Source: JAVBNU01 sp031551265 (lineage in GTDB: Bacteria; Cyanobacteriota; Vampirovibrionia; Gastranaerophilales; Gastranaerophilaceae). From it: 14,757 nucleotides of DNA. Of the stretch, positions 1 through 6,279 are shown piece by piece. The position numbers and the translations under genes were made by a program. Below the pieces are notes generated by a model that did no database searches, had not been told where the DNA came from, and worked only from the letters and a program-made list of their open reading frames with translations. Where the stretch lies: NCBI GenBank assembly GCA_031551265.1, contig JAVBNU010000085.1, forward strand, positions 1 through 14,757, written 5' to 3'. Numbering within the stretch: position 1 is the stretch's first letter; every line of letters starts with the position of its first letter.

Positions 1-635
1 GTCCTTCAGGATGCGGTAAAAGCACGCTGTTAAAATGTATCAACCGATTGCTGAGGCCTGATGCAGGAAAAATTATTTTTAACGGCGAAGATATTGCGCA
101 AAAAAACGCCAACCTGCAAGAAATACGCGAGAAAATCGGAATTGTGTTCCAGCAGTTTAACTTGTTCCCACACATGACGGTACGCGAAAATATAATGCTG
201 GCGCCACTAAAGGTCAAACAAATGCCGCGTAATCGCGCCGAGATTGAGACGATGATGCTGCTTGAAAAAGTAGGTATGCTGGAAAAAATGGATTACTACC
301 CGAATCAGCTATCAGGCGGGCAGTCACAGCGTGTAGCAATTGCGCGCAGCTTGATTTTGCAGCCTGAGCTAATGCTGTTTGATGAGCCAACCAGCGCGCT
401 TGATCCGAAAATGACAAAAGAAGTTTTAGATGTAATGATAAAATTAAAAAATGCCGGCATGACAATGATAGTTGTCACGCATGAAATAGGCTTCGCGCGT
501 GAAGTCGCCAACAAAGTTGTCTTTATGCAGGCCGGTACAATTGTTGAGGAAAATTCGCCCTACGAACTCTTCAACCGCCCGAAACACCCGGCGACAGCAG
601 ATTTCTTGAAAAATATTATAAAAATAGAGGTATAA
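1..635 (+). CDS. Polar amino-acid ABC importer, ATP-binding subunit (5' partial)
   Basis: This is the cytoplasmic ATPase that powers uptake of a polar amino acid (GlnQ/HisP/ArtP-like family). The reading frame is open to the left edge: codons from base 3 read PSGCGKSTLLK, which is the Walker A loop, so the true start lies outside the window and the TTG at 48 is internal. Seen in order are the Q-loop (VFQQFNLFP, about 141-167), the LSGGQ signature (309-323), Walker B with the D-loop (LFDEPTSALD, about 376-405) and the switch histidine in VVTHE (codon at 480-482). All motifs needed for catalysis are intact. The visible part is about 210 residues of a usual 240-250, so only some 30 residues are missing. 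The stop is one base before the binding-protein ATG, and that gene's GAGG ribosome site (626-630) lies inside this gene. The substrate cannot be read from this subunit. Confidence 0.95.
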   Translation, partial: PSGCGKSTLLKCINRLLRPDAGKIIFNGEDIAQKNANLQEIREKIGIVFQQFNLFPHMTVRENIMLAPLKVKQMPRNRAEIETMMLLEKVGMLEKMDYYPNQLSGGQSQRVAIARSLILQPELMLFDEPTSALDPKMTKEVLDVMIKLKNAGMTMIVVTHEIGFAREVANKVVFMQAGTIVEENSPYELFNRPKHPATADFLKNIIKIEV

Positions 636-636
636 A

Positions 637-1428
637 ATGTTTAAACATATCAAATTACTTTGTCTGACAGTTGTAGTTTTATTCAGTGTAACCGGCTGTA
701 TACAAGAAAAAACATCAAATGATGTACTTGATAAAATAAAAGCCCGGGATAAAATTATCATCGGCACAAAATACGACTCAAAACCGTTTGGCTTCATTGA
801 TGACAAGCAAACTTTAAAAGGTTTTGAAATAGACTTAGCGCGCGCAATCGCAAAAGAATTACTTGGCGATCCTAACAAAGTTGAGTTCAAACAGGTTCTT
901 GCTTCTAATCGTATTTTAGCGCTGAGCTCCTCAGAGGTAGATTTGCTAATTGCAACAATGACAATTACCGAACAGCGTAAAAAAGTAGTTGATTTTAGCA
1001 ACCCGTACTTTATGACAGGCCTGGCAATTTTAGTGCCTGAAAACTCGAAAGTAAAAACGATGAGTGATTTAAATAATAAACCCGTAATTGTCGTGCTTGG
1101 CACAACGGGTGAAAAAGAAATTCGCGCATTAGCGCCTGACGCGAAACTGCAAGGATTCAGAAGCTACACTGACGGGTACAGCGCTCTAAAAGCAGGACGC
1201 GCTGAAGCAATGGTTACAGACAAAAGCATTTTATACGGCATCACAATGTACGATAACAACTTCAAATTGTTGCCGCAGATTTACACAAAAGAATATTACG
1301 GCATTGCGTTAAGAAAAAAACCTGAATCAGAAGAGCTAAAAAGAGAAATAGACGAAATTATACAACAGCTTAATGCTGACGGCACTTTGAAAGAGCTAAT
1401 TAAAAAATGGGGCTTAACGAATGTATGA
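637..1428 (+). CDS. Amino-acid ABC importer, lipoprotein substrate-binding protein
   Basis: A 263-residue extracytoplasmic binding protein of the SBP family 3 type (polar amino acids), which captures ligand for the permeases encoded next to it. The N-terminus has a basic start, a hydrophobic run and a lipobox ending FSVTGC, so Cys21 should be lipidated and hold the protein on the outer face of the cytoplasmic membrane. Family landmarks are present: the first-lobe entry IIGTKYDSKPFGF (about 41-53), GFEIDLARAIAKEL (62-75), TMTITEQR (108-114, with Arg114 at the position that usually grips the ligand carboxylate), DFSNPYF, the second-lobe GTTGEK (155-160) and an acidic residue (Asp195) where the family binds the ligand amino group. 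GAGG lies 6 bases before the ATG. The last 8 bases overlap the first permease, implying coupled translation. The ligand is not identified; glutamine, glutamate, arginine or similar are all possible. Confidence 0.94.
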   Translation: MFKHIKLLCLTVVVLFSVTGCIQEKTSNDVLDKIKARDKIIIGTKYDSKPFGFIDDKQTLKGFEIDLARAIAKELLGDPNKVEFKQVLASNRILALSSSEVDLLIATMTITEQRKKVVDFSNPYFMTGLAILVPENSKVKTMSDLNNKPVIVVLGTTGEKEIRALAPDAKLQGFRSYTDGYSALKAGRAEAMVTDKSILYGITMYDNNFKLLPQIYTKEYYGIALRKKPESEELKREIDEIIQQLNADGTLKELIKKWGLTNV

Positions 1429-2092
1429 TGTTGATTTCAGCATTTTAACAGAAAATCTCGGTTTTATTTATAGGGGTATAAAAATGACACTTTTTATATG
1501 CCTCATCTCTGCAGTATCTTCATTTCTAATTGGCAGCTTTATTTTTTTCCTCAGATGGGGTAACAATAAGTCCTTAAACAAAGCTTCACGTTGGTTCGTG
1601 GAATTTATAAGGAACACTCCTCTGCTGCTGCAGCTTTATATTTTATATAAAGGCTTCCCTCAAATAGGTATAGTTTTGTCGTCTGAGTGGTGCGGGATTA
1701 TTGCCCTGAGTGTTTATACAGGTGTTTATATTTCAGAGACATTGCGCTCAGGCGCAAATAGCATACAGCCCGAACAAAAAAATGCGTCATTTTCGCTTGG
1801 ACTAAATGATTTTCAGACATTCGCGTATATTATTTATCCTCAAGCTGTGAGAAGCGTTATTATCCCTCTTGGCAGCCAGTTTATAAATATGATTAAAAAC
1901 TCGACACTGGTGAGTTTTATCGCTGTAACCGACATTTTCTACGTGGTATCTCAGGGTATTTCTGATTATTTCAGAGTTATTGAGTTTATGCTCTTGGGAG
2001 TAGTTTTATATTGCACTTTCACGGGCATTGTCGCTTTTATAACCAATTTCCTAGAGTATAAGTACAAAATCAGATTGAGTGAGGTATCGTAA
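1421..2092 (+). CDS. Amino-acid ABC importer, permease subunit 1
   Basis: A 223-residue inner-membrane permease of the His/Glu/Gln/Arg family (HisM/GlnP-like), with about five hydrophobic segments (roughly 23-45, 67-88, 91-106, 140-175 and 188-210). The family motif RNTPLLLQLYILYKG is at about 64-78. The cytoplasmic coupling loop that docks on the ATPase spans about 113-142 (SIQPEQKNASFSLGLND...YPQAVR). Its usual 'E-A-A' start is degraded to N-A-S while the following SLGL is kept, so this subunit has a slightly off-consensus dock. The ATG lies inside the end of the binding-protein gene (8-base overlap), and the stop overlaps the next start by one base (TAATG). It very likely forms a heterodimer with the next gene product. 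Confidence 0.93.
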   Translation: MYDVDFSILTENLGFIYRGIKMTLFICLISAVSSFLIGSFIFFLRWGNNKSLNKASRWFVEFIRNTPLLLQLYILYKGFPQIGIVLSSEWCGIIALSVYTGVYISETLRSGANSIQPEQKNASFSLGLNDFQTFAYIIYPQAVRSVIIPLGSQFINMIKNSTLVSFIAVTDIFYVVSQGISDYFRVIEFMLLGVVLYCTFTGIVAFITNFLEYKYKIRLSEVS

Positions 2093-2778
2093 TGGATTTT
2101 TCGGTTATCACACATAATCTGCCATTTTTGCTCAAAGGTTTGTGGGTTACACTGCAACTTGCTGTTCTGACAATTGTTTTTAGTCTTATAATTGGCACAA
2201 TACTGGGCACGCTGAGATTTTTAAAGATTCCGATTATTTCACCGATTGTGGCCGGCTTTATTGAGGTAACACGCTCGATTCCGTTAATTATGTATATTGT
2301 CTTTATTCACTATACAATTTCATCCTATATATTTTATGAACTTAACCTGAAATCAATCCTGAATCTTGAATCCACAGCCATGCAGTCAGGGCTGTTGGCG
2401 CTGATTTTATTCACTTCGGCTTATATTGCAGAAATTATACGAAGCGGCCTGAATTCGATTGACAAAGAGCAGGTATACGCAGCGCGTTCGCTGGGATTAA
2501 ACACAAAACAGATTATGACGTATATTTTTGTACCACTCGCACTTTATCGCATGACACCGTCATTACTTGCGCAATTTGTAACACTCATAAAGGATACTTC
2601 ACTGGTTTCGGCTATCGGACTAATTGAATTGACACGCACAGGAGAATTCATATACGAAAACTCGCATCGCGAGCTGGAAGTCCTGATTTTTATTGCATTA
2701 ATCTATTTCACAATTTGCTATCTGCTTTCACAATTCGCAAAAAAAATAACCGACAGACCATTCCTAAAAAGTATATAA
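2092..2778 (+). CDS. Amino-acid ABC importer, permease subunit 2
   Basis: A 228-residue membrane permease, the second half of the translocation pore. It shows the same fold signs as its neighbour: hydrophobic segments at about 12-42, 52-80, 98-118, 140-175 and 190-215, the motif TRSIPLIMYIVF (60-71), and a near-consensus coupling loop (NSIDKEQVYAARSLGLN, 121-137). The two permeases are clearly different sequences, so a heterodimer is expected, as in HisQ/HisM or GltJ/GltK systems. The start overlaps the previous stop in TAATG, the classic arrangement for re-initiation. It is the last gene of the operon. The stop is only 3 bases from the stop of the convergent gene on the other strand, and I see no hairpin terminator between them. 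Confidence 0.93.
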   Translation: MDFSVITHNLPFLLKGLWVTLQLAVLTIVFSLIIGTILGTLRFLKIPIISPIVAGFIEVTRSIPLIMYIVFIHYTISSYIFYELNLKSILNLESTAMQSGLLALILFTSAYIAEIIRSGLNSIDKEQVYAARSLGLNTKQIMTYIFVPLALYRMTPSLLAQFVTLIKDTSLVSAIGLIELTRTGEFIYENSHRELEVLIFIALIYFTICYLLSQFAKKITDRPFLKSI

Positions 2779-2781
2779 GTA

Positions 2782-3075
2782 CTAACCTGTACTGGCGAAT
2801 TTCGGAGCCGCATCTTTCGAAGCCGATTTAACCAAATCCTCAGCAGCTTTTGCTAAGCCTTCTATAAGCTTTTGTTGAGTTTCAAGAGACTTTTGTATTT
2901 GCTCCAGTGATTTATCCATTGCCTCAGCAGCAGAGTTAGTCCCGCTTTCAGACTCACTCATGATAACGGCAAGCTGTTCACGTTTTTCTGTTACCTCTGA
3001 TAATTCACCCTGAACATCATGCAAAATACCTGAATAATAGTTTTTATTTGCTGCTGCTAAAGCTAAGTTACTCAT
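2782..3075 (-). CDS. Small helical protein of unknown function (97 residues)
   Basis: I do not recognise this gene. The start is supported by GGAG (plus-strand CTCC at 3086-3089) 10 bases upstream of the ATG. The product lacks Cys and Trp, has no signal peptide or membrane span, and is rich in Ala, Glu, Lys, Ser and Gln. It reads as two amphipathic helices (about 14-41 and 49-86) joined by a polar turn with a central glycine (ESESGTNS, 41-48), with a loose C-tail (KFASTG). Size and helix-turn-helix hairpin shape recall WXG100-type or needle-type small secreted proteins, but the WXG motif is missing, so no such call is made. It sits alone: convergent with the importer operon (3-base gap) and divergent from the histidine kinase across 284 AT-rich bases. 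Confidence 0.75.
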   Translation of the reverse strand: MSNLALAAANKNYYSGILHDVQGELSEVTEKREQLAVIMSESESGTNSAAEAMDKSLEQIQKSLETQQKLIEGLAKAAEDLVKSASKDAAPKFASTG

Positions 3076-3359
3076 TCGAGCATATCTCCGTCTCTAAATT
3101 TATTCTTATATATATATAAAGTATTTTTTATAAATAAAATTGCCATAATTTATATATAATAATTACATACAATGATGAAATGCTTATTTTACAAGACTTT
3201 TCAGAGATATATTTATTGTAATAATTCTTTACAATCGGTATTTTCAATATGCCTCGAAAAACTTTAATAGTAAGAGTTAAAAAGATATTCGAAAAACAAT
3301 ATTTTGTTTATGCTTAACAAAAATTGCATATATACTCAAAAATATTATAAGATGTCCAT
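3076..3359. promoter_or_regulatory. AT-rich divergent intergenic region with an inverted repeat
   Basis: This 284-base gap separates the starts of the 97-residue helical protein (minus) and the histidine kinase (plus), so it must hold promoters for both. No clean -35/-10 pair stands out on either strand; many TATA-like runs prevent a firm choice. One perfect short inverted repeat is visible: ATTGTAA (3215-3221) and TTACAAT (3229-3235) around a 7-base spacer, a possible operator. I see no open frame with a ribosome site and no RNA gene here. Confidence 0.4.
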
Positions 3360-4637
3360 ATGGATTATAATAAATACAAAATGGCTTTGGAAAAATTTCC
3401 TCAACTGTTGAACGCATCCGAAAACATTGAGGCTGGTTTTGATACCTTATTTAGTGAGCTACATAAGATTATAGAATATGATTACGGCATCATTTTTTAC
3501 CTGAATGCCGAACGTATGAATGTCAAGTATCAAAAAAATTACACTAAGACCGATATTTTTGATACGCCGCTGACGTATTTGACATTGCCTGACAAAATCA
3601 AACAGGAAATTCTGAGCGATAAGACTCACAGCTTTGACTATAAAAGCACTATAGCAAAAGAAATGAAACTAACATCGCACAAATCAAAGTTTTTGCTTGC
3701 GACTCTGGATATTCGCTCAACAGTGTTCGGATTTATTCTACTTGGGAAAAATAAATCTGACTTCACACAAGAAGACAAAGAAATCATACAAGCATATAGC
3801 TCCGTATGTTCGTATGCAATCAAAGACAATGAGCTTTTCGACGTTTTTAAAATCCAATTCAAGGTATTGCAAGAAGATATCGAAGAAAAAGCCAGAGCAT
3901 ACAAAACTATCGCCGAACAAAACCAGAAAATTATTGAAGCAGATAACGCAAAAAACGAGTTTATTGCAAATATTTCTCACGAGTTGAGAACACCTCTCAA
4001 TGCGATTCTTGGCTTTGCAGAGGTTTTAAAAGAGCAGTTCTTTGGGGAACTTAACCCAAAACAACTCGAATACGTAGGAGATATTCACATTTCAGCGATT
4101 CACTTATTAGGAATGATTAACGAAATTCTAGACATATCAAAAATCGAGTCAAATGCTATGCAGCTAAACAAATCAAAACTCGAAATGCCTTCATTAATTA
4201 ATGAAGTGGTTAATATAATAAAACCTCTTGCGACAAAGAAAAAAATCAAAGTCACAACTAATATCAACGTTACAAAGCCATTTTACGGTGATTACCAAAA
4301 AATGCAGCAAATTTTATTTAACCTGCTGAGCAATGCACTAAAATTTACTCAAGACAAAGGTAAAATAGAAATCGGCGCAATCGAAAGCAAAAAGAAACTT
4401 ACACTTTGGGTACAAGATAACGGTATAGGCATCGACAAAAAATACCACGGCAAAATATTCGGGAAATTTGTACAACTTGAAAACACTGCAACTAAAAAAG
4501 AAAGCTCAACCGGTCTTGGACTGACAATTACAAAAGAATTAGTTAAAATTCACGGCGGTGAAATTAAACTTGAAAGCAAAATTAATGAAGGCACAAAATT
4601 CATAATTGAGTTCCCGTATGAAATTAAGGAGAATTAA
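3360..4637 (+). CDS. Soluble sensor histidine kinase with N-terminal GAF-like domain
   Basis: A 425-residue cytosolic histidine kinase. There is no signal peptide or membrane segment, so it should sense an internal cue. Residues about 15-160 look like a GAF domain (FDTLFSELHKIIEYDYGIIFYL near the start; FGFILLGKNKSDFTQEDKEII near the end), with the ligand unknown. A helical linker (about 165-198) leads to the dimerisation domain with the phospho-accepting His207 in ISHELRTPLN. The ATP-binding domain carries the N box (NLLSNALKF, 321-329), G1 box (DNGIGI, 353-358), F box (IFGKFVQ, 366-372) and G2 box (TGLGLT, 384-389), so it should be active. There is no good Shine-Dalgarno sequence before the ATG; Met8 is an alternative start but has none either. 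The receiver gene follows with no gap and is the obvious partner. Confidence 0.93.
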   Translation: MDYNKYKMALEKFPQLLNASENIEAGFDTLFSELHKIIEYDYGIIFYLNAERMNVKYQKNYTKTDIFDTPLTYLTLPDKIKQEILSDKTHSFDYKSTIAKEMKLTSHKSKFLLATLDIRSTVFGFILLGKNKSDFTQEDKEIIQAYSSVCSYAIKDNELFDVFKIQFKVLQEDIEEKARAYKTIAEQNQKIIEADNAKNEFIANISHELRTPLNAILGFAEVLKEQFFGELNPKQLEYVGDIHISAIHLLGMINEILDISKIESNAMQLNKSKLEMPSLINEVVNIIKPLATKKKIKVTTNINVTKPFYGDYQKMQQILFNLLSNALKFTQDKGKIEIGAIESKKKLTLWVQDNGIGIDKKYHGKIFGKFVQLENTATKKESSTGLGLTITKELVKIHGGEIKLESKINEGTKFIIEFPYEIKEN

Positions 4638-4997
4638 TTGACGAAAAGAATTTTAATTGCTGAAGACAATGAGCTTAACATGAAACTTATGAGCGATATA
4701 TTATCGCTAAAGGGCTATGAGATACTCAAGGTCGGTGACGGAGAAGCCGCTTTAGAGGCAATCGAAAAACACGATTTGGATTTAATTTTGCTGGACATTC
4801 AAATGCCCAAAAAGTCAGGTTATGAAGTCCTTGCAGAAATACAAAAAGATATTCCTATCATAATTGTCTCGGCACACGCGATGAAAGAAGAAATCGAAAA
4901 AGTAAGCCACTTTAACCATATTGACTACATCACAAAACCTATTCAAGTAGGAAGTTTTCTTACAAAAATAGAAGAAGTGTTGAACAGTAAGGCTTAA
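4638..4997 (+). CDS. Stand-alone response-regulator receiver domain (DivK-like)
   Basis: A 119-residue single receiver domain with no output domain. It has the acidic pocket Glu9-Asp10, phospho-acceptor Asp53 (LLDIQMP), switch residue Ser78 (IIIVSAH) and Lys100 (YITKP), so all key positions are filled. The start is a TTG that directly abuts the kinase stop, and AAGGAG (4626-4631) lies 6 bases upstream, which supports this non-ATG start and implies translational coupling. The opening RILIAEDNELNMKLMSDIL resembles DivK-type regulators, which act by protein-protein contact or as phosphorelay shuttles. The kinase upstream should phosphorylate it; the downstream target is not encoded here. The stop codon overlaps that of leuD on the other strand within the shared palindrome TTAA. 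Confidence 0.93.
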   Translation: MTKRILIAEDNELNMKLMSDILSLKGYEILKVGDGEAALEAIEKHDLDLILLDIQMPKKSGYEVLAEIQKDIPIIIVSAHAMKEEIEKVSHFNHIDYITKPIQVGSFLTKIEEVLNSKA

Positions 4998-5494
4998 ACT
5001 AACTGGAAGTCGCCGTGTTTGTTAAGATGCGCTACTAAACCGCCATCAGCCAAAAGTTTAATCATGACATCAGGCAGCGGGGTAAAAGTTAACTCGAAAT
5101 TCTGAGTTAAATCTTTTATTACGCCTTTTTTGACATCTACTTCAAGCTCATCACCGGCTTTAATTTTATCAGTATCACATTCAAGCAGCAACAAACCTAT
5201 GTTAATCGCGTTGCGATAAAAAATACGGGCAAAAGATTTAGCTATGACAGCATTTACGCCTGCAAGCTTGATAATCTGAGGTGCGTGCTCACGTGAAGAA
5301 CCAAGTCCAAAGTTATTTCCTGCAACGACAAAATCACCTTTTTGCATATTTTTAGCAAAATCAGGATCAGCATCTTCAAGCACATGCTTGGCCAACTCCG
5401 GCAAATTTGAGCGTAAATGGAACAAACGCCCAGGCGCTATGTGGTCTGTTGATATATCGTCACCGAATTTGAATGCTTTACCTTTTAATGTCAT
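4994..5494 (-). CDS. leuD: 3-isopropylmalate dehydratase small subunit (LeuD/HacB family)
   Basis: The small swivel subunit of an aconitase-type hydro-lyase, expected to isomerise 2- to 3-isopropylmalate in leucine synthesis with a separate LeuC subunit. Signatures are FGDDISTDHIAPGR near the N-terminus, the conserved GNNFGLGSSREHAP loop that binds substrate carboxylates, and AKSFARIFYRNAINIGLLLLE. The frame is open to an ATG at 5536, but the ATG at 5494 is preferred: it has GAGGG (plus-strand CCCTC at 5499-5503) just upstream, and family proteins begin about here, giving 166 residues, normal for the compact form. Close relatives include HacB and 2,3-dimethylmalate dehydratase subunits, so the exact substrate is less certain than the fold. 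leuC is not adjacent, while a likely leuA lies about 5 kb away on the other strand. Confidence 0.88.
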   Translation of the reverse strand: MTLKGKAFKFGDDISTDHIAPGRLFHLRSNLPELAKHVLEDADPDFAKNMQKGDFVVAGNNFGLGSSREHAPQIIKLAGVNAVIAKSFARIFYRNAINIGLLLLECDTDKIKAGDELEVDVKKGVIKDLTQNFELTFTPLPDVMIKLLADGGLVAHLNKHGDFQLV

Positions 5495-5585
5495 TTTGCC
5501 CTCACGAATAAAATACTTCTCATAAAAATTATACATTAGACTTGCCTAAAATCAATGTTTATAAAACTTTACAAATTTTCTAAAT

Positions 5586-5619
5586 TACTAGCAAATTTTT
5601 TTTTGTTTGAACTTATAAT
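5586..5619 (+). promoter_or_regulatory. Promoter with conserved T-tract block, copy 1 (98-residue gene)
   Basis: A TATAAT -10 box is at 5614-5619, 17 bases after a GCAAAT (5591-5596). The 24 bases at 5586-5609 (TACTAGCAAA, then nine Ts, then GTTTG) are identical to 13586-13609, where TATAAT also follows. Repetition in front of two otherwise unrelated small genes supports a shared promoter rather than chance. The -35 position does not match TTGACA, so an activator or an alternative sigma preference is possible. Transcription would start about 15 bases before the AAGGAG ribosome site. Confidence 0.7.
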
Positions 5620-5650
5620 AAATATCACATAATTAAGGAGAAAAAATATT

Positions 5651-5947
5651 ATGAGAATCAGTTTTAACCCCGTACAGTTAAATCAACGTTTTACACACAA
5701 ACCTGGCCTCAATGAGGGACCTCCAATGCCCGATTTTTCTAAAGACCCATTAGAAAGAGCGATAGAAAAACGCGATGCATTAGAACAACAAAATTGGACT
5801 TTAGGAAGCAAAATTTTTGATTTACAGCAAAAAAATGCTAAACTAAGCGAAAAAAATACAGCACTTAGAAAAGAAAACAAAGAGTTAAAGAAGCAAATTT
5901 CTGAATTGAGAGACGAAATTTACCATATTATTCATAAATCTAGCTAA
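5651..5947 (+). CDS. 98-residue leucine-zipper coiled-coil protein, unknown function
   Basis: I do not recognise a named family. AAGGAG (5636-5641) lies 9 bases before the ATG. The N-terminus (MRISFNPVQLNQRFTHKPG) is flexible and recalls the short 'MKI.F...NF.G' openings of small proteins in Gastranaerophilales. Residues about 34-93 form a strong coiled coil: Leu occurs at 44, 51, 58, 65, 72, 79 and 86, seven consecutive heptad d positions. The a positions are Asn48, Ile55, Asn62, Asn69, Asn76, Ile83 and Ile90. Buried Asn at a favours parallel dimers. There is no basic DNA-binding region before the zipper, no signal peptide and no membrane span. The gene is monocistronic: leuD diverges upstream and a repeat cluster follows. 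Its promoter block is shared with the 105-residue gene at 13666. A scaffold or partner-binding role is a guess. Confidence 0.85.
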   Translation: MRISFNPVQLNQRFTHKPGLNEGPPMPDFSKDPLERAIEKRDALEQQNWTLGSKIFDLQQKNAKLSEKNTALRKENKELKKQISELRDEIYHIIHKSS

Positions 5948-5983
5948 AACTCACCCATTAACAGAAATGTAGCAATGTAGATT

Positions 5984-6222
5984 GTAGGTTGGGTTTCACT
6001 CCAACAAAAAAACAGAATGTAGGGCGGGCTGTTCTCGACAAACTCGTCATCCCGTGCTCGACACGGGATCTATCCAGTAGCAGTGTAGGGTGCGTCCCAC
6101 GCACCGAAAATCTTGCGTTAAAGCCGGTGTGCTATGCACACCCTGCTTTAACGCTTAAATATTTCACTCTGCGAACGGCAAAAACTAATAATATAAGAAT
6201 GTAGGCCGGGCTATTGCCCACC
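5984..6222. repeat. Cluster of dispersed palindromic repeats (TGTAGG type)
   Basis: The 332 bases between the zipper gene and the SIMPL gene carry no credible gene. They hold a stack of short palindromes, several starting TGTAGG: GTTGG/CCAAC (5988-5992, 6001-6005), a TGTAGGGCGGGC at about 6019-6030, GGTGCGT/ACGCACC (6089-6095, 6099-6105) and GGGC/GCCC inside TGTAGGCCGGGC...CCACC (6202-6222). A larger imperfect palindrome at 6115-6154 has outer arms GCGTTAAAGC/GCTTTAACGC and inner arms GGTGTGC/GCACACC around TAT. Related elements recur at 13446-13519. The 71-codon open frame across this cluster is an accident of the repeats. Confidence 0.75.
6046..6076 (+). repeat. GTCAT...ATCC-stem repeat element, short form
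   Basis: The perfect 8-bp stem ATCCCGTG/CACGGGAT (6049-6056, 6062-6069) encloses the loop CTCGA, with GTCAT on the left and CTATCCAG on the right. The same frame, GTCAT + stem + CT.TC.AG, recurs twice at 12393-12456 and 12470-12531 with other stem sequences. It resembles the short dispersed palindromes known from many proteobacterial genomes, a similarity I recall but cannot test here. Confidence 0.65.
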
Positions 6223-6266
6223 AATTAAAAAAAACAGACGCGGATATGCGTCTGTTTTTTTTAATT
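6223..6266. terminator. Perfect bidirectional hairpin terminator
   Basis: Two 19-base arms (6223-6241 and 6248-6266) pair perfectly around GGATAT, with core CAGACGC/GCGTCTG flanked by eight A on one side and eight T on the other. It terminates transcripts arriving from either side. It ends the ligA - membrane protein - SIMPL operon on the minus strand, whose last stop codon is 14 bases away. Confidence 0.92.
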
Positions 6267-6279
6267 ATAAGTAACTTAT

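Noticed and set aside
48..50. TTG as start of the ABC ATPase
   Set aside because: The frame continues upstream through the Walker A motif to the window edge, so the codon is an internal leucine.
444..1103. 219-codon minus-strand frame opposite the binding-protein gene
   Set aside because: It lies antisense to two clear ABC genes, has no ribosome site and no recognisable motif. It is a mirror of their codon use.
2782..3075. WXG100/ESX-type protein
   Set aside because: Length and helix-turn-helix layout fit, but the W-X-G motif and the C-terminal secretion motif are both absent, and no type VII secretion gene is nearby.
5651..5947. bZIP-like DNA-binding protein
   Set aside because: The zipper is convincing, but there is no basic region in register before it, so DNA binding is not supported.
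5989..6204. 71-codon open frame in the repeat cluster
   Set aside because: It runs straight through several palindromes, lacks a ribosome site and has a residue pattern dictated by the repeats.
5984..6222. CRISPR array
   Set aside because: The repeats differ in sequence, are palindromic and irregularly spaced, with no uniform spacers and no cas genes nearby.
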